Assembly: GCA_020637595.1 (NCBI GenBank)
Contig: JACKKE010000001.1
Coordinates: 124,001-188,000 of the forward strand
DNA: 64,000 bases
Source of the DNA: Rhodobacter sp.
GTDB taxonomy: Bacteria; Pseudomonadota; Alphaproteobacteria; Rhodobacterales; Rhodobacteraceae
Reading direction: 5' to 3'
This document shows, piece by piece, positions 45,024 through 53,109 of this stretch. Both the position numbers and the translations under genes were made by a program. Under the pieces are notes generated by a model. The model worked only from the letters and a program-made list of their open reading frames with translations, did no database searches and was not told the origin of the DNA. Every line of letters starts with the position of its first letter. Position 1 is the first letter of the stretch.

Positions 45024-45727
45024 CCGCGCCTGCCCTGACCGTTCTGGCCGTCGATGTCGGAGGGACCCATGTCAAGGCCAGGCTGTCGACGCGGTCCGAT
45101 CGCCGCGCCTTTGACTCGGGCTCGGGGTTGAGCGCCGCGGCGATGGTCGCCCGGCTGCGCGATCTGACGGCGGACTGGCGCTATGACGTTGCCGCGATCG
45201 GCTTTCCCGGCCCGGTGCTGCATGGCCGCCCGGTGGCCGAGCCGCACAATCTCGGGTCCGGCTGGGTGGGGTTCGACTATGCCGCGGCGCTGGGCTGCCC
45301 GGTGCGGATCATCAACGACGCCGCGATGCAGGCGCTGGGCAGCTATCAGGGCGGGCGGATGCTGTTTCTGGGGCTGGGCACCGGGCTGGGATCGGCGATG
45401 ATCGTCGACGGGGTTCTGGAACCGATGGAGCTGGGTCACCTGCCGTTCCGCAAGACCACCTATGAGGGGTATCTGGGCGCGCGGGCGCTGAAAAAGCGTG
45501 GCAAGAAGGCCTGGCGGCGCGATGTGGTCGATGTGGTCGCGCGGCTGGGTGCGGCGCTGGAGCCCGATTACATCGTGCTCGGCGGCGGCAATGCCAGGCG
45601 GCTCAGGGATCTGCCGCCGCACTGCCGGCTGGGCGATAACGACAACGCCTTTGCCGGAGGGTTCCGGCTGTGGGCGGAGCCGCCATCGCAGCGCCGCCCC
45701 GACACAGGGCCGCCGGTTCAGCCCTGA
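45020..45727 (+). CDS. ROK-family glucokinase, polyphosphate-glucokinase-like
   Basis: 235 residues. VLAVDVGGTHVKAR (about 8-21) and GLGTGLGSAMIVDG (about 118-131) are the phosphate-binding loops; ELGHLPF (about 139) follows. The Cys zinc-binding motif of ordinary ROK glucokinases is missing, as in polyphosphate/ATP glucokinases. It would phosphorylate glucose released by the GH15 enzyme for zwf. It overlaps zwf by 4 nt and, at its 3' end, the convergent ferredoxin gene by 10 nt. Confidence 0.82.
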   Translation: MTAPALTVLAVDVGGTHVKARLSTRSDRRAFDSGSGLSAAAMVARLRDLTADWRYDVAAIGFPGPVLHGRPVAEPHNLGSGWVGFDYAAALGCPVRIINDAAMQALGSYQGGRMLFLGLGTGLGSAMIVDGVLEPMELGHLPFRKTTYEGYLGARALKKRGKKAWRRDVVDVVARLGAALEPDYIVLGGGNARRLRDLPPHCRLGDNDNAFAGGFRLWAEPPSQRRPDTGPPVQP

Positions 45728-46041
45728 CGCGCCGGCACGCGGACGCGCAGTCCGTCCAGCTCGGGTGTCAGGGTGATCTGGCAGGACAGGCGCGAGGTTT
45801 CGGGATCGACCTCGACCGCGAAGTCGAGCAGATCGACCTCCATCTCCTCGGCCTCGGGCAGTTTCGCGGTCCAGGCGGGGTCGATGTAGACATGGCAGGT
45901 CGAGCAGCTGCAGGCGCCGCCGCATTCGGCCAGAATGCCCGGCACGCAGGCGTCGCGCGCGGCTTCCATCAGCGTCAGGCCCGGGCGGGCCGAAGCGGCG
46001 ATCTCGGCCCCGTCGGGGGCGGTGAAGGTGACGGTGATCAT
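45718..46041 (-). CDS. [2Fe-2S] ferredoxin, adrenodoxin/putidaredoxin type (1)
   Basis: 107 residues. Cluster ligands Cys-x5-Cys-x2-Cys (CGGACSCSTC, about 40-49) and the fourth Cys in SRLSCQI (about 87); an extra Cys lies inside the first motif. Such ferredoxins pass single electrons from an FAD reductase to P450s or Rieske oxygenases. The reductase gene is 11 nt upstream on the same strand. It is the last gene of the cyanase operon; its acceptor is not obvious from the operon itself. Confidence 0.9.
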   Translation of the reverse strand: MITVTFTAPDGAEIAASARPGLTLMEAARDACVPGILAECGGACSCSTCHVYIDPAWTAKLPEAEEMEVDLLDFAVEVDPETSRLSCQITLTPELDGLRVRVPARQG

Positions 46042-46052
46042 CGGCAGTCCTT

Positions 46053-47285
46053 TCAGGCAGCGAGGTCGTCGGCCAGCGGCAGGGCCTTGAGGGCGACGGC
46101 GGGGTCGGCGACGGCCTCGGGCAGGGGCGAGTGCCCAGCCTCAATCAGCCGCTTGCCGGTCATGTAGGCGCGCGGGTCGTTCATCGCGTCGACCGCCAGC
46201 AGCGTGGCACCACGGTAATACCAGTGGCTCTGGCTGCCCGGCTTGTCGCCGGGGCGCACCACGACCCGGTCATGGCCGGTGTTCAGCCCGGCGATCTGCA
46301 GTTTGACGTCATACTGGTCGGACCAGAACCACGGCTTGGCGACATAGGGCGCGCCCTGGCCCAGCATGCTGGCGGCGGTGGCCTCGGCCTGGTCGATGGC
46401 GTTGGGCACGCTCTCCAGCCGGATGCGGCCGCCCTGCCAGGGGAACGAGGCGCAATCGCCGGCGGCGAAGATGCGCGGGTGGCTGGTCCGGCCAAAGGCG
46501 TCGACGGCGATGCCGTTGTCGAGGGTCAGCCCCGCCCCCTCGGCCAGCGCGGTTGCCGGGCGCACGCCGATGCCGCAGACGACGAAATCGACGGTTACCG
46601 TGGTGCCGTCGGAGAGCGCCGCCGCATAGGCGCCGGTGTCGGTCTCGGTCAGGCCTTGCAACCCGCAGCCCTCGCGGAACTCGACACCGTGGGCGACATG
46701 CACCGCGCGGATCCAGTCGGCGGTTTCCTGCGCCGCGACCCGGGCGAGGATCCGCGGCGCCATCTCGACCAGCGTGACCTTGAGGCCCCGGCTGGCGGCG
46801 ACCGCCGCAGCCTCGAGCCCGACATAGCCGCCACCGACGATCAGCACGCGGCGGCCGGCGGTGAATTCGGGGGCCATCGCATCGGCATCGGCCAACGAGC
46901 GCATGGTATAGACGCGGGGCAGGGCACCGCCCATCGCGGCGGGCAGGCGGATCGGATCGGCGCCGGTGGTCAGGGCGATCTGATCGGCGGCGATCGCGGC
47001 GCCATCCGCCATGCGGATCGTCATCGCCTCGGGGTCGATCGCCTCGACCTGACACCCGGTCACCAGGTCGATCCGGTTCTCGTCATAGAACGCCTGCGGG
47101 CGCAGGAACAGGCGGTCCAGCGTCATGTCGCCGGCCATGTATTTCTTGGACAGGGGCGGGCGCTGGTAGGGGGCGACGGGTTCGGCGCCGATCAGGGTCA
47201 GGCGTCCGTCGAACCCCAGGGCGCGCAGCTTGGCTGCCAGCGCGGAACCGGCCTGGCCCGCGCCGATCACGGCGATATGCGACAT
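46053..47285 (-). CDS. FAD-dependent ferredoxin-NAD(P) reductase (putidaredoxin-reductase type)
   Basis: 410 residues. FAD loop IAVIGAGQAGSALAAKLR (about 4-21), PYQRPPLSKKYM (about 40-51), NAD loop IVGGGYVGLEAAAVA (about 147-161) with acid VTLVE after it, and the second FAD motif FAAGDCASFP (about 273-282). It feeds the adjacent ferredoxin. AGGAG precedes the ATG. It lies 60 nt downstream of cyanase. Confidence 0.92.
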   Translation of the reverse strand: MSHIAVIGAGQAGSALAAKLRALGFDGRLTLIGAEPVAPYQRPPLSKKYMAGDMTLDRLFLRPQAFYDENRIDLVTGCQVEAIDPEAMTIRMADGAAIAADQIALTTGADPIRLPAAMGGALPRVYTMRSLADADAMAPEFTAGRRVLIVGGGYVGLEAAAVAASRGLKVTLVEMAPRILARVAAQETADWIRAVHVAHGVEFREGCGLQGLTETDTGAYAAALSDGTTVTVDFVVCGIGVRPATALAEGAGLTLDNGIAVDAFGRTSHPRIFAAGDCASFPWQGGRIRLESVPNAIDQAEATAASMLGQGAPYVAKPWFWSDQYDVKLQIAGLNTGHDRVVVRPGDKPGSQSHWYYRGATLLAVDAMNDPRAYMTGKRLIEAGHSPLPEAVADPAVALKALPLADDLAA

Positions 47286-47345
47286 GGAGACTCCTTCTGG
47301 CAGGTGCGGCGTGCGCAGGGGCTGGCCCCGCGCACGCCAGTCGGC

Positions 47346-47798
47346 TCAATACATCTTGTAGGGCAGGAACTTGCCGTCCAACACGATCTTGACGCGGTCG
47401 CCCTTGGGGTCGGCGGTGCGCGAGATGTCCATCGTGAAGTCGATGGCCGACATGATGCCGTCGCCGAATTCTTCCTCGATCAGCGCCTTCATGGTGGTGC
47501 CATAGACCATGATCACCTCGTAGAGGCGATAGATCAGCGGATCGGTCGGCACCGCCGAGGGCAGCGAGCCGCGATAGGGCACGGTCATCAACAGCGCCAG
47601 CTCCTCGTCCGAGAAGTTCAGGCCCAGGGCGTTGCCCGCCTTGACCGCCTGGTCCTTGCTGAGCGAGATCTGCCCCATCAGCGCGGCGGTGGTCCATTCC
47701 TTGGACTGGCCGACGGCAGCGGCGACATCGCCCCATTTGATGTCGTTGAAGGTCTTGTGGGCGACGATCTTTTCGGTGAGTTCGGCACGGGTGGTCAT
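47346..47798 (-). CDS. cynS: Cyanate hydratase (cyanase)
   Basis: 150 residues, normal length. The N-terminal helical domain (LTEKIVAHKTFNDIKWGDVAAA in part) is followed by the catalytic domain with Arg and Glu in LIYRLYEVIMVYG (about 98-110) and Ser in GIMSAIDF (about 127), the cyanase triad. It turns cyanate and bicarbonate into ammonia and CO2. The ATG at 47798 gives the usual MTTRAELTEK start. It sits inside an operon with an ABC importer, an OsmC protein and a flavoprotein, not in the usual cynTSX arrangement. Confidence 0.96.
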   Translation of the reverse strand: MTTRAELTEKIVAHKTFNDIKWGDVAAAVGQSKEWTTAALMGQISLSKDQAVKAGNALGLNFSDEELALLMTVPYRGSLPSAVPTDPLIYRLYEVIMVYGTTMKALIEEEFGDGIMSAIDFTMDISRTADPKGDRVKIVLDGKFLPYKMY

Positions 47799-47894
47799 GT
47801 CTCGGGTCTCCGTTTTGGACATGCGGGGGGAGGGGGCGGATGCGCGGGGCATCCGTCCAGAGAGGAAAAACGAGAGGCGGGGCGAAAGCGGCGG

Positions 47895-49007
47895 TCAGGC
47901 CGCTTCCATCTGGGCGATCAGCATTTTCAGGTGCTTGGTCGCCGGGGTGACGATGCCGATGAAATAGGCCTCGCGCAGGCGGCGCTGCGCCGCGCCGCGG
48001 GTGACATAGCCGCGCGCACCCATGTGCAGCTGCGCCCAATGCGCGGCCTCCATCGCCAGCTCGCCGCCACGCAGGCGGGCCTTCAGCACGCGCAGATAGA
48101 AGGCGTCGGACAGGTCATAGGGGGTCTTGGCCATCTCCAGCACTTCGGCCACCAGGGCGTCGTATTCGGCCTCGATATCGGCGGGTTGCTTGTCGAGGTA
48201 TTTGTTGACATGGCCCAGCGGCCCTTCGACCTGCTTCATCAGGTCGATGCAGTTGCGGATCATGCCGGCGGCCATCCCGCATTGCAGCAGGGTGAAACCC
48301 GGGCGGATGCGCTTGACGAAATCGGCGGCCGGATCGCCCAGCACATAGGCGTCGGGCACGAACACGTCGCGGCATTGCACGTTGCAGGTCGCGGTGCCGC
48401 CCATCGCCACGAATTCGTGGTCCAGCTTCAGCTTGATGCCGTCCCAGGCGGCGTGGAAGATCGCCATCACCCGCTTGGGCGTGTCGGAGCCCTCGACATC
48501 GACGTGGAACATCGAACCGAAATAGCCGTCCTCGACCAGGTTCGACACCCAGGGCAGCATGCCCTTGACGCGATAGCCACCCTCGACGCGCACGCCCTTC
48601 AGGCGCATCGGCTCGATCTCGCCCATCGCCTTCATCGGGTTCGACATGCCGGTGCCGCCCAGGGCCTCGCCCTTGAGCACCTTCGGCAGAACCTCGGTTT
48701 TCAGGAAATCGCTGTCCGACGAGGCCAGATACCAGGCCAGCGTGTCCTGGCACCAGACGCAGAAGCCGGTCGACAGGCATTCCTCGGAGGCGCGGGCCAT
48801 CGCCAGGATTGCACTGCTCAGATCGACGTTGCCGTCGATTCCGCCGGCGTGCGTCGCATAGGCGCCGGCCTTTCCATACGCGCGGATGATGTCTTCAGGA
48901 TAGATCCGCTCTTCGTCGATCTGGTTGGCGATCGCAGCCAGCTCTTCGCGGGAAATCCGGTCGATCTCGTCAAAGTCGCAGGCGGTCAGCGTCGTCGCAA
49001 CGTTCAT
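47895..49007 (-). CDS. Acyl-CoA-dehydrogenase-fold flavoprotein without the usual catalytic Glu motif
   Basis: 370 residues of the ACAD superfamily. The FAD region is recognisable as GGTGMSNPMKAMGEIEP (about 132-148) and KGMLPWVSNLVEDGYFG (about 168-184), but it lacks the SEPGAGSD form. The terminal segment reads RREAYFIGIVTPATKHLK-like (LREAYFIGIVTPATKHL, about 345-361) with no YEGT motif. This pattern fits monooxygenase-like or otherwise non-canonical members more than beta-oxidation enzymes. Notable Cys in FCVWCQD (about 84-90). Start at 49007 has AGGAG 8 nt upstream. It lies between osmC-like and cynS genes. Confidence 0.8.
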   Translation of the reverse strand: MNVATTLTACDFDEIDRISREELAAIANQIDEERIYPEDIIRAYGKAGAYATHAGGIDGNVDLSSAILAMARASEECLSTGFCVWCQDTLAWYLASSDSDFLKTEVLPKVLKGEALGGTGMSNPMKAMGEIEPMRLKGVRVEGGYRVKGMLPWVSNLVEDGYFGSMFHVDVEGSDTPKRVMAIFHAAWDGIKLKLDHEFVAMGGTATCNVQCRDVFVPDAYVLGDPAADFVKRIRPGFTLLQCGMAAGMIRNCIDLMKQVEGPLGHVNKYLDKQPADIEAEYDALVAEVLEMAKTPYDLSDAFYLRVLKARLRGGELAMEAAHWAQLHMGARGYVTRGAAQRRLREAYFIGIVTPATKHLKMLIAQMEAA

Positions 49008-49081
49008 CTCGAAACTCCTTGTGCAGATTGTGCGGGGCCGGGTCCGCGCGCGTTCCGGCCCGGCCCCGCTGGGGGGTGCGG

Positions 49082-49633
49082 TCAGACGCGTTCGGCGACC
49101 ATGTTCACCGGACGCGAGAAGGTGTTGAACACCGGCGACCATTGCGTGACGTGCTTGATCAGCGCGTCGATCTCGGCCGCAGGGCAATCGGCCTCCATAT
49201 CGACCTTGATGCGCACATCGGTGAAGCCGACCGGCTTTTCCGACACATCGCCGGTGCCCCAGACGGCGGTGATGTTCAGATCGCCTTCCAGCTGCAGCTC
49301 CAGCTTCTGGATCTTGATGCCGCGGGCGATGGCGTTGGCGTGCAGGCCGACGGCGACGCAGGAACCCAGCGCGGCCAGCGAGGCCTCGGACGGGTTCGGC
49401 GCGGTGTCGTCACCCAAGAGCGCCGGCGGCTCGTCGACGATATAGGGCTCCAGGTTGCGGATGTAGTTGGCGTGACGGAAGCGGCCCTCGGCGACGGTCT
49501 TGCACTTGAGGGTCTTGATCGCCTTGGGGTTTTCCTTGCCGGCGGCGATCAGGGCGGACAGGCCGTCCTTGTCGATCGGGGCGAGGCCTTCGGGGATCAG
49601 GCAGCCGGTCAGGGCGGTGGCGGGTTCAGACAT
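49082..49633 (-). CDS. OsmC-family thiol protein
   Basis: 183 residues. Two Cys are placed as in OsmC/Ohr-like proteins: TLKCKTVAEGRF (about residue 42) and the helix ALGSCVAVGLHANAIARG (about 93). The middle has NPSEASLAALG. Family members reduce peroxides or handle sulfenate/persulfide-like species. In this operon it could take a thiol or sulfur by-product, or detoxify cyanogenic intermediates; this is inference. GGAGGAAC precedes the ATG. Confidence 0.85.
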   Translation of the reverse strand: MSEPATALTGCLIPEGLAPIDKDGLSALIAAGKENPKAIKTLKCKTVAEGRFRHANYIRNLEPYIVDEPPALLGDDTAPNPSEASLAALGSCVAVGLHANAIARGIKIQKLELQLEGDLNITAVWGTGDVSEKPVGFTDVRIKVDMEADCPAAEIDALIKHVTQWSPVFNTFSRPVNMVAERV

Positions 49634-49699
49634 GGGAGTTCCTCCGTTTGGTCTGTGAGACAGGAAAGGTCAGGGGTGGAAGGGGAAGGTGCGCCGGGC

Positions 49700-50524
49700 T
49701 CAATGCCCGTCCTGGCGCACCCAGTTGAATTTCTTGACGAGTTGCCCCGCCAGTGCGTCGAGCGAGAAGCCGATCACACCGATCACGACGACGGTTGCGG
49801 CGAGCCGGGCATAGTCCAGCGTGTCGCGGGCATCGTTGATCGCGTAGCCCAGGCCGCTGGTCACCCCGAGGTATTCGGCGGGCACCAGGACCACCCAGGC
49901 GACACCCAGTGCCAGGCGGATGCCGGTCAGGACATCGACGGCAATGGCCGGCAGGATCACCACGAACAGCGTGTGGAACGGGTTGGCCCCCAGGTTGCGG
50001 GCCACTTTCAGCCACGAGGGGTCGATCCGCCGGACACCGGCCGCCGTCGAGAACAGGATCGGCCAGATCGCCGCCATCGAGATCAGGAACACGATGGCCC
50101 CGTCCCAGGTGTCGAAGGCCAGCACCGCGATCGGCATCCAGCTGAGCGGCGAGATCATCCGCAGGAACTGGAAGGGCACGTTGGCGATCTCGTTGACCCG
50201 GGCGACCCGGCCGATCAGGATGCCCACCGGCACCCCGATCGCCACGGCATAGAGCAGCCCCAGCCCAACCCGCTCCAGCGACGGCACCGACATCGTGATC
50301 ACCTCGCCCGACTGGATCATCTGCCACAGCCGCGACAGAGTCGGCACCGGGGCAAAGTTCGAGAAGGCGAAGAGCCGCGGGTTGCTGGACACCGCCCAGC
50401 CCCCCAGCCACCACAGGGCCATCAGCAGGACGATGCCGAGTGCTGCATTGACCACGCTGCGCGATCTGCCGAGGCTGGGCAGCCCAAGCCGCACCGAGGT
50501 GAGGGATTGGCTGAGATCGGTCAT
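49700..50524 (-). CDS. ABC transporter permease, NitT/TauT family
   Basis: 274 residues, six membrane segments. The cytoplasmic coupling loop is visible in the segment RRIDPSWLKVARNLGANPFHTLFVV, quoted in parts (LKVARNLGANPF, about 178-189), followed by LPAIAVDVLTGIRLALGVAW in part (the EAA-type region). It overlaps the binding-protein stop by 4 nt. The family imports nitrate, cyanate, taurine, alkanesulfonates and similar small anions. Confidence 0.9.
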   Translation of the reverse strand: MTDLSQSLTSVRLGLPSLGRSRSVVNAALGIVLLMALWWLGGWAVSSNPRLFAFSNFAPVPTLSRLWQMIQSGEVITMSVPSLERVGLGLLYAVAIGVPVGILIGRVARVNEIANVPFQFLRMISPLSWMPIAVLAFDTWDGAIVFLISMAAIWPILFSTAAGVRRIDPSWLKVARNLGANPFHTLFVVILPAIAVDVLTGIRLALGVAWVVLVPAEYLGVTSGLGYAINDARDTLDYARLAATVVVIGVIGFSLDALAGQLVKKFNWVRQDGH

Positions 50525-51807
50525 AGGTTCAGCGTCTCGACACGGGTGAAGGGATCGCCGCCGGTCGCGACCGAGGGGTCGTTCATCCACTCGGGGTAGC
50601 GTTCCAGGGCGTTGCGAACGAACTCGTAGTTGACCAGGTCATCCACGACGAAATCGGGGTCCAGCCCGTTGAGGAAGGTCGTCTCGCCCGAGACTACGGT
50701 CTCGTTCATCGCCTCGACGATCATCCGCGTGGCCGACGGATAGGGCCAGGGCTGGAAGTCGATGCGGCCGTTGTGGAACTCGGCCTGGTTGACGATCGCG
50801 CCGCTCGACACATAGTCGGGGTTGTCGGCGTAGAGGGTCATCGCCCGGGTGACCACCGGCGCCGGCGCCGGCAGATAGCCGCGACCGTCGCGCGACAGCA
50901 TCTGCGCCACTTCGGCCTTGTTCTGGCTGGCATAGACCGAGGCCCGCACCACCGCGTTCATCACCCGCTGCGTCCATTCCGGGCGCGCGTCGATGACCTG
51001 CTCGTTCATGCAGACCACGCAGCAGGGGTGGTTCTTCCAGATGTCGCCGGTAAAGCGCAGCATCCGCGCGCCGGCCATCAACTCGCCCAGGGCGTTGAAG
51101 GGTTCGGCGACGATATAGGCGTCGATCATCCGCGCAGCCAGCGCCGGCGGCATCTCGGGCGGCGGCAGAACCTGCAGGTTGCACTCGTTCGGCGCAATCG
51201 GTTCGCCCTGGGCCTTGATCACCGGGGTGATGCCGGCGGCGCGCAGCGCGTATTGCAGGATGATGTTGTGGATCGAATACCAGAACGGCACCGCCACCTG
51301 CTTGCCGCCGAGCCCGGCAAAATCGGTGATGTCGGTGTGGTTGCCCACCACCAGCGCCGAGCCGTTGGTGTGTGCCCAGGACATGATCTTGACCGGGAAG
51401 TTGTTGTTGTAGCGCATCCAGACCGGGATCGGTTTCAGCAGGTGCACCAGGTTGAACCGGCCCGAGGCAAAGCCCTCGATCAGCGGCGACCAGCCGCGGA
51501 TCAGGGTCGGCGCCTCACATTCGATGCCCTCTTCCTCGAAGAAGCCCATCGCATGCGCGACCAGCAGCGGCGTGGCGTCGGTGATCGGCAGGTAACCGAT
51601 GCGCAGCACCTCGTCTTGCTGGGCGGCAGCCTGGCGGGGCAGGGTGCCGGCCATCCCGGCCAGCATCGCCGCCAGACCGCCCTTGGCCAGCAGATCCAGG
51701 GTCGAACGGCGACCGGCGTCGAAATCGGTCTCGCCGCCGCAGCATGCGCCGTGCAGGTCGTGGTGATGGCCGTGGCCGCAAGAATGTCGCTTGTGGTGGT
51801 CAGTCAT
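50521..51807 (-). CDS. NitT/TauT-type substrate-binding protein with His/Cys-rich N-terminus and Tat-like signal
   Basis: 428 residues. Residues 1-26 are extraordinarily rich in His and Cys (HHKRHSCGHGHHH, then ACCGG). A twin-arginine-like signal follows: GRRSTLDLLAKGGLAAM (RR at 33-34) and a hydrophobic core ending AAAQ. The mature domain is NrtA/CmpA/CynA-like: LRIGYLPITDATPLLVA, FASGRFNLVHLL, and ADNPDYVSSGAIVNQ. It also has NHPCCVVCMNEQ (about 271-282). It should bind the imported anion in the periplasm. The leader suggests metal or heme binding before export, which is inference. A simple start shift cannot remove the leader unless the protein starts inside the signal. Confidence 0.85.
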   Translation of the reverse strand: MTDHHKRHSCGHGHHHDLHGACCGGETDFDAGRRSTLDLLAKGGLAAMLAGMAGTLPRQAAAQQDEVLRIGYLPITDATPLLVAHAMGFFEEEGIECEAPTLIRGWSPLIEGFASGRFNLVHLLKPIPVWMRYNNNFPVKIMSWAHTNGSALVVGNHTDITDFAGLGGKQVAVPFWYSIHNIILQYALRAAGITPVIKAQGEPIAPNECNLQVLPPPEMPPALAARMIDAYIVAEPFNALGELMAGARMLRFTGDIWKNHPCCVVCMNEQVIDARPEWTQRVMNAVVRASVYASQNKAEVAQMLSRDGRGYLPAPAPVVTRAMTLYADNPDYVSSGAIVNQAEFHNGRIDFQPWPYPSATRMIVEAMNETVVSGETTFLNGLDPDFVVDDLVNYEFVRNALERYPEWMNDPSVATGGDPFTRVETLNL

Positions 51808-51834
51808 GGCTGTTCCCTGTTCAGAGGCTGGGTT

Positions 51835-52692
51835 TCAGATCTGGGTGAAATCGTTTTCGGTGGGGGCATCGCCGATGCCGGCGACCTGCGAATAGACTGC
51901 CATCAGCCGGCTGTGTTCGCGGCTGAAGGCCTCGCTGCCGCCGCTGCGTTCGTCGTCGGTCAGGGCAATGGTGGTGTCCTCGGCGATGCGCCCGGGGTTC
52001 GAGCGCAGCACCAGCACGCGGTCGGCCATGCGCACGGCCTCGCCCACGTCATGGGTGACGATCACCAGCGTCAGGCCCAGATCCTTGGCGATCCGCCGCA
52101 CATCCTGTTGCAGCGAGCGCCGGGTGAAAGCGTCGAGCGCCGAGAAGGGCTCGTCGAGCAGCAGCATTTCCGGGCGCGGCGCCAGCGACCGGGCCAGTGC
52201 CACGCGCTGCTGTTGCCCGCCCGACAGTTCCTGCGCGTTGCGGTCGGCAAAGCTGCCGAGGTCGACGAGGTCGAGAACCTCGGGCACGCGGGTGGCGATC
52301 TCGTCGCTGCGGCGGGTGAACTTCAGCCCCAGCGCGGCGTTCTGCGCCACGGTCATCCACGGATAAAGCGACGGTGCCTGGAACATCATCACCCATTTCG
52401 GCGAGGGGTCGAGGACGGTGTTGCCGTTGATCACCACCTCGCCTTCGCTGGGTTTGGTGAGGCCGGCCAGCATGTGCAGCAGCGTGGACTTGCCGCAGCC
52501 CGACCGGCCCAGCAGCGCCACGACCTCGCCCTGATTGATCTCGAAGTCGATGTTCTCCAGCACCCGCCCGTCGGCTTTGCGATAGCTGTGGCTCAGGCCG
52601 AACACGGCGACATGAGCCCCGGTGAGCGGCCGCGCGGGCCCTGTTTCGGGCGACTTCGGCATGGCGAGTTCTTTCGATTTCATCAAGACCAT
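51835..52692 (-). CDS. ABC transporter ATPase, NitT/TauT family
   Basis: 285 residues. Walker A is LLGRSGCGKST (about 61-71), signature LSGGQQQRVALARSL (about 163-177), Walker B EMLLLDEPFSALD (about 181-193), switch His in IVTHD (about 218). It energises import with the permease and binding protein downstream. It is the promoter-proximal gene of the cyanase operon. Start: 52692 is used; ATGs at 52683 (AGAGAG 9 nt upstream) and 52662 are alternatives. Confidence 0.92.
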   Translation of the reverse strand: MVLMKSKELAMPKSPETGPARPLTGAHVAVFGLSHSYRKADGRVLENIDFEINQGEVVALLGRSGCGKSTLLHMLAGLTKPSEGEVVINGNTVLDPSPKWVMMFQAPSLYPWMTVAQNAALGLKFTRRSDEIATRVPEVLDLVDLGSFADRNAQELSGGQQQRVALARSLAPRPEMLLLDEPFSALDAFTRRSLQQDVRRIAKDLGLTLVIVTHDVGEAVRMADRVLVLRSNPGRIAEDTTIALTDDERSGGSEAFSREHSRLMAVYSQVAGIGDAPTENDFTQI

Positions 52693-53109
52693 CTCTCTTC
52701 AGCTCTCCGGGTTCCTGGTCCGCTGGGGTCTGCCTGGGCTGACATCGCTTGGACAAGTGAACATACCGTTCTGTCTAATCCAGCCAAGCCAGACGCCTGC
52801 CGTCAACCACCCTCGGCGAATTCGCCGGAAGTTTTCTGCACTGCCGCATTCTTGGGCGAAATTCGGATGCATTTGTTTGAATATGTGGCGAATATTGGCG
52901 GAAAACAGCAAAATATGACGGCAATCGGTGAGTCGCGGCGAGGGAATCACCGGGGATGTCAGGAGGGATGTGTGAGTCTGACCGCAGGCGCAGCGCCGCG
53001 AAATAAATAGACAGAATAGTCTTGTCTTTTTGGTCAAACTGTGTGGTATTAAGGAACGACAAGGCGGGCCGTCCGCCTGTATGAGTGACGAGACGCGAGG
53101 GAAGACGCG
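52693..53109. promoter_or_regulatory. Divergent promoter region of the cyanase operon and TetR gene
   Basis: 417 nt with no convincing gene and much higher AT content than its surroundings. TAGACAGAA-YR-GT occurs twice in opposite orientation: minus strand at 52765-52777 (plus-strand form ACATACCGTTCTGTCTA, 52761-52777) and plus strand from 53008 (TAGACAGAATAGTCTTGTCT, 53008-53027). Each sits on the side of one divergent gene. A TATTAA at 53047-53052 could be the -10 element for the TetR gene, with TTGTCT (53022-53027) about 19 nt upstream, inside the second site. Confidence 0.55.

Noticed and set aside
46131..49445. A 1104-codon open frame on the plus strand opposite the cyanase operon
   Set aside because: Composition (His/Gly/Arg/Gln-rich, no domains) is that of a GC-rich shadow frame; the minus-strand genes there have clear motifs and ribosome sites.
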